Shown here: positions 38,089 to 46,491 of the stretch, piece by piece
How the letters are laid out: every line of letters begins with the position of its first letter
Position numbering within the stretch: the stretch's first letter is position 1
Source of the DNA: DSVZ01 sp037439785
GTDB taxonomy: Bacteria; Verrucomicrobiota; Verrucomicrobiia; Limisphaerales; J093
Reading direction: 5' to 3'
Length of the DNA: 64,000 nucleotides
Assembly: GCA_037439785.1 (NCBI GenBank)
Contig: JBBIVJ010000008.1
Location: 65,079 to 129,078, forward strand
Program-made: the position numbers and the translations under genes
The notes under the pieces: model-generated
Database searches by the model: none
Seen by the model: the letters and a program-made list of their open reading frames with translations, nothing else
What the model was told of the DNA's origin: nothing

Positions 38089-39291
38089 ATGCGCCCCCGG
38101 TGGACCGTTGTCGCGCTGACGGTGTCCGTGGCGTTGAACGTCTGCCTCTGGCTGGCCTGGTGGCGGGCGATCCAACCCCAGCCCGTCCCCACCCGGATCA
38201 CCGCCCGCCGACCGGTGGTGACCAACCTCCTCCGCCCGCTGCGTACCAACCTGGTCTTCGCCCCCCGCCTGCTGAGCTGGCGCGACCTGGAATCCGAAGA
38301 CTACCCCACCTACATCGCCAACCTGCGCGCCATTGGCTGCCCCGAGGCCACCCTCCGCGACATCATCGTGGCCGACGTCAACGAACTGTTCGCTGCCCGC
38401 CGCGCCGCGGAGGTCCCCAACCCCCGCCGCGAATGGTGGCGTTCGGAACCCGACCCCGAAGCGGTGCGCCGGGTCGAGGCCCGGCGGGCCGCCCTCGAGG
38501 CCGAGCGACGGGCCCTGTTGGCCACCCTCCTGGGACCGGACTGGGACACCCGCATCCCCTCCGCTCAGGCCGAGGAATCTTTCCCTCCCCTCGACGGCGA
38601 AATCCTGGGCGCGCTCGCCCCAGAAACCCGTCGTCAGGTCCGCGCCATCGAGCAGCGCCGCCGCCGGCACTTGCAAGAGCTGGAGGCCGCCGCCGCCGCG
38701 GGCGACCGCGACGCCACGAGCGAACTGGCCCGCCTGGAGCGGGAAACCCGGGCCGAGCTGGCCCGCGTGCTGACCCCCGCCCAGTTGGAGGAATACCTCC
38801 TGCGCTACTCGCCCACCGCCGACCGGCTCCGCGAGCAATTGCGCGGTTTCCAGGCCACCCCCGAGGAATTCCGCGCCCTGTTCCGTGCCCGGGAACAGAT
38901 GGCCGAACAGCTCGAACGGCTCGCGGCCGCGCCGGCCTCCCGTTCCGACCTCCCGCAACTGGCCACCCTGACCCGCGAGTTCGAGGCCACCCTGGAGCGC
39001 ACCCTCGGCCCCGCCCGCTACGCCCACTATCGCCTGCTCCAGGACCCGCTGTTCCGCCAGACCCGCCAGACCGCCGAGCGGCTGGGTGTGGAGCCGGAAA
39101 AACTCGTGCCCCTGTACCAGGTCAACCAACTGGCCGCGGCCGAACGCCAGCGCCTGCTCAGCGACGCCGCTCTCTCCGCGGAAGACCGCAACCGCGAGCT
39201 GGCCGAGCTCTACGCCGCCCAGCTCGCCAGCCTGCGCCAGCTCCTGGGCGAAGACACCTTCCGCCGCTGGCAGGCCGAAGAGGGGCCGTAA
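38089..39291 (+). CDS. membrane-anchored helical/coiled-coil protein
   Basis: A 400-residue protein with one N-terminal membrane segment (VVALTVSVALNVCLWLAWW, residues 7-25). The rest is highly helical and charged. The motif SWRDLESEDYPTYIANLRAIGCPE (two blocks near residues 63-87) is one I associate with Verrucomicrobiota-specific membrane-anchored proteins, from memory. Later parts hold long Arg/Glu/Ala coiled coils. The function is unknown. A sigma-factor or RNA-polymerase neighbour is sometimes seen for this family, but not here. Confidence 0.7.
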   Translation: MRPRWTVVALTVSVALNVCLWLAWWRAIQPQPVPTRITARRPVVTNLLRPLRTNLVFAPRLLSWRDLESEDYPTYIANLRAIGCPEATLRDIIVADVNELFAARRAAEVPNPRREWWRSEPDPEAVRRVEARRAALEAERRALLATLLGPDWDTRIPSAQAEESFPPLDGEILGALAPETRRQVRAIEQRRRRHLQELEAAAAAGDRDATSELARLERETRAELARVLTPAQLEEYLLRYSPTADRLREQLRGFQATPEEFRALFRAREQMAEQLERLAAAPASRSDLPQLATLTREFEATLERTLGPARYAHYRLLQDPLFRQTRQTAERLGVEPEKLVPLYQVNQLAAAERQRLLSDAALSAEDRNRELAELYAAQLASLRQLLGEDTFRRWQAEEGP

Positions 39292-39339
39292 AGGGGACCG
39301 CGGCTGGGCCGGCCTCCCGGGAGGCGGACGGCGCTGCCC

Positions 39340-40221
39340 TCAAGTCCCGGCCCGGCGCGCGCGCCAGAGCCCTTCCAGCGAGTACCCCGCCAGGGCCAGC
39401 CAGATCAACCCGAAGGCCACGGCCCGCTCCCGGCCAAAGGACTCGCCATAGACCGCCACCCCCAGCCACAATTGCACGCTGGGCGCCAGGTATTGCAACA
39501 GGCCCAGGGTGGTCAGGGTGACGCGCGGCGCCGCGGCGGCAAACAGCAGCAGCGGCAACGCCGTGGCCACGCCGGTGCCCAGCAGCAACAGCGTGGTCCC
39601 CGGCCCCGCATGACTGAAGGCGGCGCGTCCGCCGGCTTCCCAAAGCGCAAGCCCCGCCAGCGCCGGGCCGGCCAGCAGCGCGGTTTCCAACGCCAGCCCC
39701 GGCAGGGCGGGAAGCGGGGCGGTCTTCTTGAGCAGTCCGTACAGGGCAAAACTCCCCGCCAGCACCAGTGCCACCCAGGGCAACGCCGCCTGCCGCACGC
39801 TCAACCCCATCACCGCCGCCGCCACCAGGAACACACAGGCGGCCTGCACCCGGCGCATCCGCTCCCGCAGCACCACCACCCCCAGGGCCACGCTGAGCAG
39901 CGGGTTGATGAAGTAGCCCAGGCTCGTTTCCACAATCCGGCCCGCGTTGACCGCCCAGATGAAGGTCAGCCAGTTGACCGCGAGCAGCGCCGCCGCCAGC
40001 CCGTAGCGGGGCAGGCAGGCCCGGTTCCAACCGGACCGAAACTGCGCCCACTGCCCCCGCAGGCTCAGCAGCCCGGCCAGGAACAGCGCCGACCAGACGA
40101 TGCGATGGGCAAGAATCTCCAGGGCGGAGACCTGGTGGAGCGCCTTCCAGTAAACCGGCAGCACGCCCCAGAGACCGTAGGCGGCCACGGCCAGCCAGAC
40201 CCCGGTGCGATCGGCTCTCAT
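39340..40221 (-). CDS. rarD: RarD-type EamA transporter
   Basis: A 293-residue protein with about ten membrane helices. It starts GVWLAVAAYGLWGVLPVYWK (residues 7-26), the RarD signature, followed by EILAHRIVWSALFL, VNWLTFIWAVNAGRIVETSLGYFINPL (two blocks) and LLQYLAPSVQLWLGVAVYGE. RarD proteins are putative permeases linked to chloramphenicol sensitivity in other bacteria; the true substrate is not known. The ATG at 40221 fits the family start. It lies downstream of the groEL terminator on the same strand. Confidence 0.93.
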   Translation of the reverse strand: MRADRTGVWLAVAAYGLWGVLPVYWKALHQVSALEILAHRIVWSALFLAGLLSLRGQWAQFRSGWNRACLPRYGLAAALLAVNWLTFIWAVNAGRIVETSLGYFINPLLSVALGVVVLRERMRRVQAACVFLVAAAVMGLSVRQAALPWVALVLAGSFALYGLLKKTAPLPALPGLALETALLAGPALAGLALWEAGGRAAFSHAGPGTTLLLLGTGVATALPLLLFAAAAPRVTLTTLGLLQYLAPSVQLWLGVAVYGESFGRERAVAFGLIWLALAGYSLEGLWRARRAGT

Positions 40222-40392
40222 GGTGTGCGGGAAAAGGCTCCCCTTTCCGAGGGGGCGGCATTCCGAAACGAGTGCGTCCGACCCGTGGTTTGCGGGCCTC
40301 GGCCTTCGCCGGCCCGCCCCACCGCGCCGGTCGGACCTTCCCAACAAAGGCCGTTCGGGTCAAAAACCAACTCCGCCGCCGTGGCCGCCAAC

Positions 40393-40424
40393 AAAAAAAG
40401 GCGGGGCCGCATGGCCGGCCCCGC
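40393..40424 (-). terminator. intrinsic terminator of groES-groEL
   Basis: On the minus strand, a perfect 9-bp stem GCGGGGCCG/CGGCCCCGC with a 6-nt loop, followed by C and T7, about 30 bp after the groEL stop. Confidence 0.92.
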
Positions 40425-40454
40425 TGGGTGATCCGTCGTTCCTCCGCGACGAAC

Positions 40455-42095
40455 TCAGTAGTCCATGTCGCCGCCCATGCCGCCGTGGCCACCACCTCCG
40501 GCCGGCTTCTTTTCCTTCTCCGGAATCTCGGTGATGAGGCACTCGGTGGTGAGCAGCAGCCCCGCGATCGAGGCGGCGTTTTGGAGGGCGGTGCGGGTGA
40601 CCTTCTTCGGGTCCACAATACCCGCCTTGACGAGGTCGGTGTACTCCCCGGTGGCCACGTCAAAGCCCTCGTTGCCCTTGCGCTTCTTGACCTCCTCGAC
40701 CACGACCGAGCCCTCGATGCCGGCGTTGTTCGCCAGTTCGCGGGTCGGGAACTCGATGGCGCGCTTGACGATGTCCACGCCGATCTTCTCGTCCTCGTTG
40801 GCCGGCTTGACGGCCTCGATGACCGGGATGCAGCGCAGCAGGGCCACGCCGCCACCGGGCACGATGCCTTCCTCGACCGCCGCGCGGGTGGCGTGCAGGG
40901 CGTCCTCCACGCGGGCCTTCTTCTCCTTCATTTCGGTCTCGGTGGCGGCGCCGACGTTGATGACGGCCACGCCGCCGGCCAGCTTGGCCAGGCGTTCCTG
41001 GAGCTTCTCGCGGTCATAGTCGCTGGTGGTCTCCTCGATCTGGCGGCGGATCTGGTTGATCCGGCCCTGGATTTCGGAGGCCTTGCCAGCGCCCTCGACG
41101 ATGGTGGTGTTTTCCTTGTCCACCACGATGCTCTTGGCGCGGCCGAGGTCGGCGATTTCAACGTTCTCCAGCTTGATGCCGAGGTCTTCACTGATGAACT
41201 TGCCACCGGTGAGGATGGCGATGTCCTCGCACATGGCCTTGCGGCGGTCGCCGAAGCCGGGGGCCTTGACGGCGCAGCAGGAGATGGTCTTGCGGAGGTT
41301 GTTGACCACGAGCGTGGCCAGCGCCTCGCCCTCGACCTCTTCGGCGACGATGAGCAGGGGCTTGCCGGCCCGGGCCACCTTCTCCAGGAGCGGCAGGAGG
41401 TCCTTGAGGCTGCTGATCTTCTTTTCGTAGATCAGCACGTAGGCGTCCTCCAGCTTGCACTCCATGCTCTCGGCGTTGGTGACGAAGTAGGGCGAAAGGT
41501 AGCCCTTGTCGAACTGCATGCCTTCCACCACTTCGAGGGTGGTCTCGATGGACTTGGCCTCCTCGACGGTGATGGTGCCGTCCTTGCCGACCTTGTCCAT
41601 GGCGTCGGCGATGATCTCGCCGATGGTGGTGTCCCAGTTGGCGGAGACGGTGGCCACCTGCTTGATTTCCTCCTTGTCCTTGACCTTCTTGGCGACCTTG
41701 TCCAGGTAGGCGACGGCGGCTTCGACGGCCTTGGCGATGCCGCGCTGGATGCCGATGGGGTTGGCGCCGGAGGTGACGAACTTCAGACCCTCGCGGTAGA
41801 TGGCCTCGGCCAGCACAGCGGCGGTGGTGGTGCCGTCACCGGCGGCATCACTGGTCTTGCTGGCGACCTCGCGCACCATCTGGGCGCCCATGTTTTCATA
41901 GGGGTCTTCGAGTTCGATCTCCTTGGCGACGGTTACGCCGTCCTTGGTGACCGTGGGGGAGCCGAATTTCTTGTCGAGCACGACGTTGCGGCCTTTGGGG
42001 CCGAGGGTGGCGGTGACCGCCTTGGAGAGTTTGGAGACGCCGCGCAGGATGGCCTGACGGGCGGCTTCATCGAAGAGGAGTTGTTTTGCTGCCAT
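40455..42095 (-). CDS. groL: chaperonin GroEL
   Basis: A 546-residue protein that aligns over its whole length with GroEL. Diagnostic blocks are LGPKGRNVVLDKKFG (residues 33-47), AAGDGTTTAAVLAEAI with the ATP-binding DGTTT, and VEEGIVPGGGVALLR. The C-terminus is the Gly/Met tail GGMGGDMDY. It folds proteins as a 14-mer with GroES in an ATP cycle. It follows groES by 36 bp. This is the only GroEL-type gene in the window. No CIRCE element is present upstream. Confidence 0.98.
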   Translation of the reverse strand: MAAKQLLFDEAARQAILRGVSKLSKAVTATLGPKGRNVVLDKKFGSPTVTKDGVTVAKEIELEDPYENMGAQMVREVASKTSDAAGDGTTTAAVLAEAIYREGLKFVTSGANPIGIQRGIAKAVEAAVAYLDKVAKKVKDKEEIKQVATVSANWDTTIGEIIADAMDKVGKDGTITVEEAKSIETTLEVVEGMQFDKGYLSPYFVTNAESMECKLEDAYVLIYEKKISSLKDLLPLLEKVARAGKPLLIVAEEVEGEALATLVVNNLRKTISCCAVKAPGFGDRRKAMCEDIAILTGGKFISEDLGIKLENVEIADLGRAKSIVVDKENTTIVEGAGKASEIQGRINQIRRQIEETTSDYDREKLQERLAKLAGGVAVINVGAATETEMKEKKARVEDALHATRAAVEEGIVPGGGVALLRCIPVIEAVKPANEDEKIGVDIVKRAIEFPTRELANNAGIEGSVVVEEVKKRKGNEGFDVATGEYTDLVKAGIVDPKKVTRTALQNAASIAGLLLTTECLITEIPEKEKKPAGGGGHGGMGGDMDY

Positions 42096-42131
42096 AGGTT
42101 CTGTGGGGTGAGTTGAACAGGGGTTGCGGGG

Positions 42132-42425
42132 TTATTCGACGATGGCGAGAATGTCGTCGGAATTCAGGAGCTTGTATTCCTTGTCCTCGATCTTGATTTC
42201 GGTGCCGCCGTACTTGCTGATGAGCACGCGGTCCCCGACCTTGACCTCGAAGGGGACCTTCTTGCCATCGTCATCGGTCTTGCCCGTGCCGAGGGCCCGC
42301 ACGATGGCCTCGGTGGGTTTTTCCTTGGCGGAGTCGGGAATGATGATCCCGCCCTTTTTGACTTCTTTCTCCTCGACGGGTTCGACCAGAACCCGATCGC
42401 CGAGGGGTTTGACTTTGAGTGCCAT
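42132..42425 (-). CDS. groES: co-chaperonin GroES
   Basis: A 97-residue protein with the GroES pattern: VKPLGDRVLVEP (residues 5-16), GGIIIPDSAKEKP (mobile loop region), VGDRVLISKYGGTEIK and the end DDILAIVE. It caps the GroEL ring. It lies 151 bp downstream of dnaK and 36 bp upstream of groEL. A dnaK-groES-groEL order suggests a shared stress response, though a large inverted repeat lies in the dnaK-groES gap. Confidence 0.97.
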   Translation of the reverse strand: MALKVKPLGDRVLVEPVEEKEVKKGGIIIPDSAKEKPTEAIVRALGTGKTDDDGKKVPFEVKVGDRVLISKYGGTEIKIEDKEYKLLNSDDILAIVE

Positions 42426-42519
42426 AGGGTTGGTGTGTGTCTCGCTGTGTTCGTGGTTTGCGTTGAGGGGTGCGCGGTGGTTTCCCGCCGCACCCGCAGC
42501 GGGCCGCCCGGCGCACCGG

Positions 42520-42569
42520 CCGGTCCGGCACCGGAGTCGCGGCGAGCCGTGACCCCGGCGCCGGACCGG
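42520..42569 (-). repeat. inverted repeat between dnaK and groES
   Basis: CCGGTCCGGC (42520-42529) and GCCGGACCGG (42560-42569) are perfect inverted 10-bp arms around a 30-nt loop. There is no T-tract, so it looks like a processing, attenuator or operator-type element rather than a terminator. Confidence 0.6.
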
Positions 42570-42576
42570 GTGAAAG

Positions 42577-44514
42577 TCAGGTTTTTTTCCCGTCCACCAC
42601 TTCGGCGTCAATCACGGTACCTTCGCCGCGACCGCCCGCTTCGGGTTCCTTCCGGCCGGCGGAGGGTCCGCCCGCGGTGCCGGCGCCGCTGCGGGCCTGT
42701 TCGGCCGCGCTCTTGTAAAGTTCGGCGGACACCGTCTGCCAGGCCTCGTTGAGACGTTCGACCGCGCCCTTGAGGGTGCCGGCGTCGGAACCCTTGAGGG
42801 CGTCCTTGACCGCGGCGATGGCCTGCTCGATGCGCTCGCGGGCACCGGCGGAGAGCTTGGCGGCGCTGTCCTTGAGCAGTTTTTCCGAGCGGTACACGGC
42901 GTTGTCCGCCTCGTTGCGCAGTTCCACTTCCTCGCGCCGCCGACGGTCTTCTTCGGCGTGGAGTTCGGCGTCCTTGCGCATGCGCTCGACCTCCTCCTTG
43001 GTCAGGCCGCTGGAGGCGGTGATGGTGATTTTCTGCTCCTTGCCGGTCCCCAGGTCCTTGGCGCTGACGTGGAGGATGCCGTTGGCGTCAATGTCGAAGG
43101 TAACCTCGATCTGCGGCTCGCCGCGCGGGGCGGGTGGGATGTCGGTGAGGTGGAACTTGCCGATGGTCTTGTTGTCGCGGGCCATCGGCCGCTCGCCCTG
43201 CAGGACGTGGATTTCCACGCCGGGCTGGTTGTCGGTGGCGGTGGAAAAAATCTCCGCCTTGCGGGTGGGGATGGTGGTGTTGCGCTCGATGAGCCTGGTG
43301 AAGACCCCGCCCAGGGTTTCGATGCCCAGCGAGAGCGGGGTGACGTCCAGCAGCAGGACGTCCTTGACGTCGCCCTTGAGCACGCCGCCCTGGATGGCGG
43401 CGCCGACGGCCACGACCTCGTCCGGGTTGACGCCCTGGTGGGGTTGCTTGTTGACCAGGCCGCGGGCGGTTTCGACCACGCGCGGCATCCGGGTCATGCC
43501 CCCCACCAGGACCAGTTCATCAATCTGATCCGGGGTGACGCCGGCGTCCTTGAGGCAGGCGTGGACGGGTTTGACGGTGCGCTCGAACAGGTCATCGCAT
43601 AGTTGCTCCATCTTGGCGCGGGTCAGCTTCATGCTGATGTGCTTGGGCCCGCTGGCGTCGGCGGTGATGAAGGGCAGGGTGATCTCATAGACCTGGGCCG
43701 AACTGAGGGCGATCTTGGCCTTCTCAGCCTCTTCCTTGATGCGCTGGAGGGCATCGGGCTGCTTGCGCAGGTCCATGCCATGCTCCTTTTTGAACTCGTC
43801 CAGGATCCCATCCATGATCCGGTTGTCCCAGTCGTCGCCGCCCAGGTGGGTGTCGCCGTTGGTGGCCTTGACCTCGAAGACGCCGTCGCCGATTTCCAGG
43901 ACGGAGATGTCGAAGGTGCCGCCGCCCAGGTCATAGACGGCGATTTTCTCGTCCTTCTTTTTGTCCAGCCCGTAAGCCAGCGAGGCGGCGGTGGGCTCGT
44001 TGATGATGCGCAAGACCTCCAGGCCGGCGATGCGTCCGGCGTCCTTGGTGGCCTGGCGCTGGGAGTCGTTGAAATAGGCCGGCACGGTGATCACCGCCTG
44101 GGTGATCTTCTCGCCCAACCGGACCTCGGCATCCGCCTTCAGCTTGGCCAGGATCATGGCCGAGATTTCCGGTGGGCTGTAGCGCTTGACCTGGCCGTTT
44201 TCCTCGACCTCGACGTGGGCGTCGCCGTTGGAGGCCTCGACCACCTTGTAGGGCACGCGCTTGATCTCCTCCTGGACCTCGAAGTACTTGCGGCCCATGA
44301 AGCGCTTGATGGAGTAAATGGTGTTGCGGGGGTTGGTGACCGCCTGGCGCTTGGCGGCCTCGCCCACCAATCGCTCGCCGCTCTTGGTGAAAGCCACCAC
44401 CGAGGGGGTGGTGCGCCGCCCTTCGGAGTTTTCCAAGACCACCGGCTCGCCGCCTTCCATGACCGCCATGCAGGAGTTGGTGGTCCCCAAGTCAATGCCA
44501 AGAACTTTCGCCAT
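42577..44514 (-). CDS. dnaK: molecular chaperone DnaK
   Basis: A 645-residue Hsp70 of normal length. It starts MAKVLGIDLGTTNSCMAV, includes VPAYFNDSQRQATKDAGRIA, the ATPase signature YDLGGGTFDISVLEIGDGVF, and LVGGMTRMPRV. The substrate domain contains VTPLSLGIETLGGV, and the C-terminal lid ends EVVDGKKT (family tail: EEVD-like/EVVD). It binds exposed hydrophobic segments in an ATP-dependent cycle with DnaJ and GrpE, neither of which is nearby. The ATG at 44514 is fixed by homology. It is the first gene of the dnaK-groES-groEL run and divergent from the deacetylase gene. Confidence 0.98.
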   Translation of the reverse strand: MAKVLGIDLGTTNSCMAVMEGGEPVVLENSEGRRTTPSVVAFTKSGERLVGEAAKRQAVTNPRNTIYSIKRFMGRKYFEVQEEIKRVPYKVVEASNGDAHVEVEENGQVKRYSPPEISAMILAKLKADAEVRLGEKITQAVITVPAYFNDSQRQATKDAGRIAGLEVLRIINEPTAASLAYGLDKKKDEKIAVYDLGGGTFDISVLEIGDGVFEVKATNGDTHLGGDDWDNRIMDGILDEFKKEHGMDLRKQPDALQRIKEEAEKAKIALSSAQVYEITLPFITADASGPKHISMKLTRAKMEQLCDDLFERTVKPVHACLKDAGVTPDQIDELVLVGGMTRMPRVVETARGLVNKQPHQGVNPDEVVAVGAAIQGGVLKGDVKDVLLLDVTPLSLGIETLGGVFTRLIERNTTIPTRKAEIFSTATDNQPGVEIHVLQGERPMARDNKTIGKFHLTDIPPAPRGEPQIEVTFDIDANGILHVSAKDLGTGKEQKITITASSGLTKEEVERMRKDAELHAEEDRRRREEVELRNEADNAVYRSEKLLKDSAAKLSAGARERIEQAIAAVKDALKGSDAGTLKGAVERLNEAWQTVSAELYKSAAEQARSGAGTAGGPSAGRKEPEAGGRGEGTVIDAEVVDGKKT

Positions 44515-44641
44515 AAAAGCAAATCGCTGCCCCTCTCTAGCAGGCCCGATGCCCGGCGACCTAATTTTCCCTTTACCCACTTCAGACCAACCACTTGTGT
44601 AATCCTTCGCCGTTTTGAAATGGGCCCCGGCACCGCGCATC

Positions 44642-44681
44642 TGTGCCAGTGTGGCCCGCATCGGATTGCGCAACTGGCACA
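44642..44681. promoter_or_regulatory. inverted repeat in the dnaK/deacetylase divergent region
   Basis: TGTGCCAGT (44642-44650), 22-nt loop, ACTGGCACA (44673-44681), perfect 9-bp arms. The position between divergent genes fits an operator. It is not a CIRCE element, and sigma-54 spacing does not fit. Confidence 0.4.
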
Positions 44682-44748
44682 ATGGACGGCGTTCCGGCAC
44701 CGGCCCGACGCTTGACAGGCCCGCCGTGTCCCCGGCACAAGCCGCTTC

Positions 44749-45510
44749 ATGGCCACGGTGCTGCCCGAGTATTTTTCGACCCTGGCTCCGTTCCGGGAAA
44801 CCTTCCGCGGCGGGCGGCCCATTTTGACCTATCACTGCGTGGGACCCCGGCCACGGCATGCACGGCTCAAGGGGATGTACCTGCCCACGCGCTGGTTTCG
44901 CCGGCAGTTGAACGAGCTGCGGGCGGCCGGTTTCGGCTCGGCGTGGCTGGACGAGGTCCCCGGGCCGGCCGGCGGACCGGCGGCGGTGGTGCTGACATTC
45001 GACGACGGCTGCCGCAACGTGCGGGTACACGCCCTGCCGATGTTGGAGGAATTCGGCTTCCGGGCGGTGGTCTTCCTGGTGGCCGATCTGCTCGGCCAAA
45101 CCACCGAATGGCAGGCCCGGGCGGGAGGCGTGGCGGAACCGTTGATGGACGAGGCGGAAATCCGCGACTGGCTGGCCGCCGGTCATCGCATCGGCTCCCA
45201 CACCTGCACCCACCCCTGGCTGACCCGCCTCCCGCCCGCGGCGGCCCGCGAGGAAATCACCGCCAGCCGCCGCAAACTGGAGGACCGTTTCGGGGTGCTG
45301 GTGCGCGACTTTTGCTACCCCTACGGAGATTTTGATGCCCGCGTGCGCGATCTGGTGGCCGAGGCCGGATACCAAACCGCGGTCACCACCCTCCCGGGCA
45401 TGAACGACCCGGAGACCCCCCGCCTGGAGCTGCGGCGCTGGACCGCGCGCCATCCTTCCCGCCGGCTGCGCCACCTCTGGCAACGCTGGCGGGCGGCGTG
45501 GAAGTTTTGA
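44749..45510 (+). CDS. polysaccharide deacetylase (CE4 family)
   Basis: A 253-residue NodB-homology protein. The metal/catalytic motif VLTFDDGC (near residue 83) and the second His motif HRIGSHTCTHPWLTRL (near 147) give the Asp-His-His metal triad. DFCYPYGDFDARV and the late strands are typical. It removes N-acetyl or O-acetyl groups from peptidoglycan, chitin or envelope polysaccharide. No signal peptide is obvious, so it may act in the cytoplasm or be exported by another route. The ATG at 44749 lies 31 nt after a TTGACA box. Confidence 0.88.
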   Translation: MATVLPEYFSTLAPFRETFRGGRPILTYHCVGPRPRHARLKGMYLPTRWFRRQLNELRAAGFGSAWLDEVPGPAGGPAAVVLTFDDGCRNVRVHALPMLEEFGFRAVVFLVADLLGQTTEWQARAGGVAEPLMDEAEIRDWLAAGHRIGSHTCTHPWLTRLPPAAAREEITASRRKLEDRFGVLVRDFCYPYGDFDARVRDLVAEAGYQTAVTTLPGMNDPETPRLELRRWTARHPSRRLRHLWQRWRAAWKF

Positions 45511-45567
45511 GCAACAGCGTGGAATGCGGCGTGAACCCGCGAAGCCGAAGCCGCTCGGCGGGACGAC

Positions 45568-46476
45568 TCACGCGACCAGGGGCGGTTCCCCGCCGGCTCC
45601 GGCAGGCAGGGCGCGCCGCACAAACGCCTCGAACAACCGCACCGCCCGGCTGCGAATCTGGTCCGCCACCGCCAGGACCTCGGCGTGGGAAATGGGCCGG
45701 CTTGCCAGCCCTGCCGCCCGGTTCGTGATGCAGCTCAGGCCGGCCACCCGCAACCCGCACTGCCGGGCCACGATGGCTTCCGGCACCGTGCTCATGCCCA
45801 CGGCGTCGGCGCCCCATTGGGCGAAGGCGCGGATTTCCGCCGGCGTTTCGTAGGCCGGGCCGCTCACCGCCAGGTAAACCCCTTCGCGCAAGCGCATGCC
45901 CGTGGCCCGCGCCGCCGCCCGCCAGTGCGCCCGCCAGCCGGCGTCGTACACCGCCGAGAGGTCCACAAACCCCGCCCCGCAGGTGCCGTCAATCCCCCGC
46001 AGCGGGTGTGCGCCCATGAAATTGAGGTGGTCGCGCAACAACAGAAAGTCCCCGGGACTCAGTCGGGGATGAATGCCCCCCGCCGCGTTGGTCAACACCA
46101 CCCCCCGCACGCCCCACCGGGCCAGGACGCGGATGGGGAAGGTCACCGTCTCCAGGTCATGCCCCTCGTAAAAATGCGCCCGGCCGGCCAGGAAACCCAC
46201 CCGCCGGCTCGCCAGCCACCCCACCCCCACCAGGCCCGCATGACCGGCCACGGCCGGCCGCGGAAACCCCGGAATCTGCGCCCAGGGGACCTCCCGTTCG
46301 AGCTGCATCGCCCCCCGCACCCCATCGAAGCCGCTGCCCAGCACCACTGCCAGTTCCGGCGCGGGGCCGCAGGCAGCTTCCAGGCGCCGGGCCGCCGCCG
46401 CCACCCGACGGGCGCGGGCCAGCCAGGCGCGACGGGCCGGGTGGCCGGCGCCCCTTGCTTCCGTGCCTGCTTTCAT
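45568..46476 (-). CDS. punA: purine nucleoside phosphorylase
   Basis: A 302-residue trimeric-type PNP. Motifs include AVVLGSGFDGV (phosphate Ser), FLAGRAHFYEGHDL, VVLTNAAGGIHP, LLRDHLNFMGAHPL, LAVSGPAYETPAEI (Glu and Tyr for base binding) and VGMSTVPEAIVARQCGL. It cleaves guanosine and inosine with phosphate, feeding purine salvage. The gene is divergent from the MoeZ gene with only 15 bp between starts. The start at 46476 fits; a few residues at the N-terminus are variable in the family. Confidence 0.92.
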   Translation of the reverse strand: MKAGTEARGAGHPARRAWLARARRVAAAARRLEAACGPAPELAVVLGSGFDGVRGAMQLEREVPWAQIPGFPRPAVAGHAGLVGVGWLASRRVGFLAGRAHFYEGHDLETVTFPIRVLARWGVRGVVLTNAAGGIHPRLSPGDFLLLRDHLNFMGAHPLRGIDGTCGAGFVDLSAVYDAGWRAHWRAAARATGMRLREGVYLAVSGPAYETPAEIRAFAQWGADAVGMSTVPEAIVARQCGLRVAGLSCITNRAAGLASRPISHAEVLAVADQIRSRAVRLFEAFVRRALPAGAGGEPPLVA

Positions 46477-46491
46477 TACGCTGGCCGAGTC

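Noticed and set aside
42430..44600. CIRCE/HrcA control of groES or dnaK
   Set aside because: No TTAGCACTC/GAGTGCTAA pair was found; GAGTGC near 42418 lies inside the groES start region and has no partner.
44660..44690. Possible sigma-54 promoter (TGGCAC) in the dnaK/deacetylase gap
   Set aside because: On either strand the GG-to-GC spacing is off by one base and no TTGC -12 element follows.
42577..45483. A 968-residue DnaK with an N-terminal extension
   Set aside because: The extension runs antisense through the deacetylase gene; DnaK homology starts exactly at 44514.
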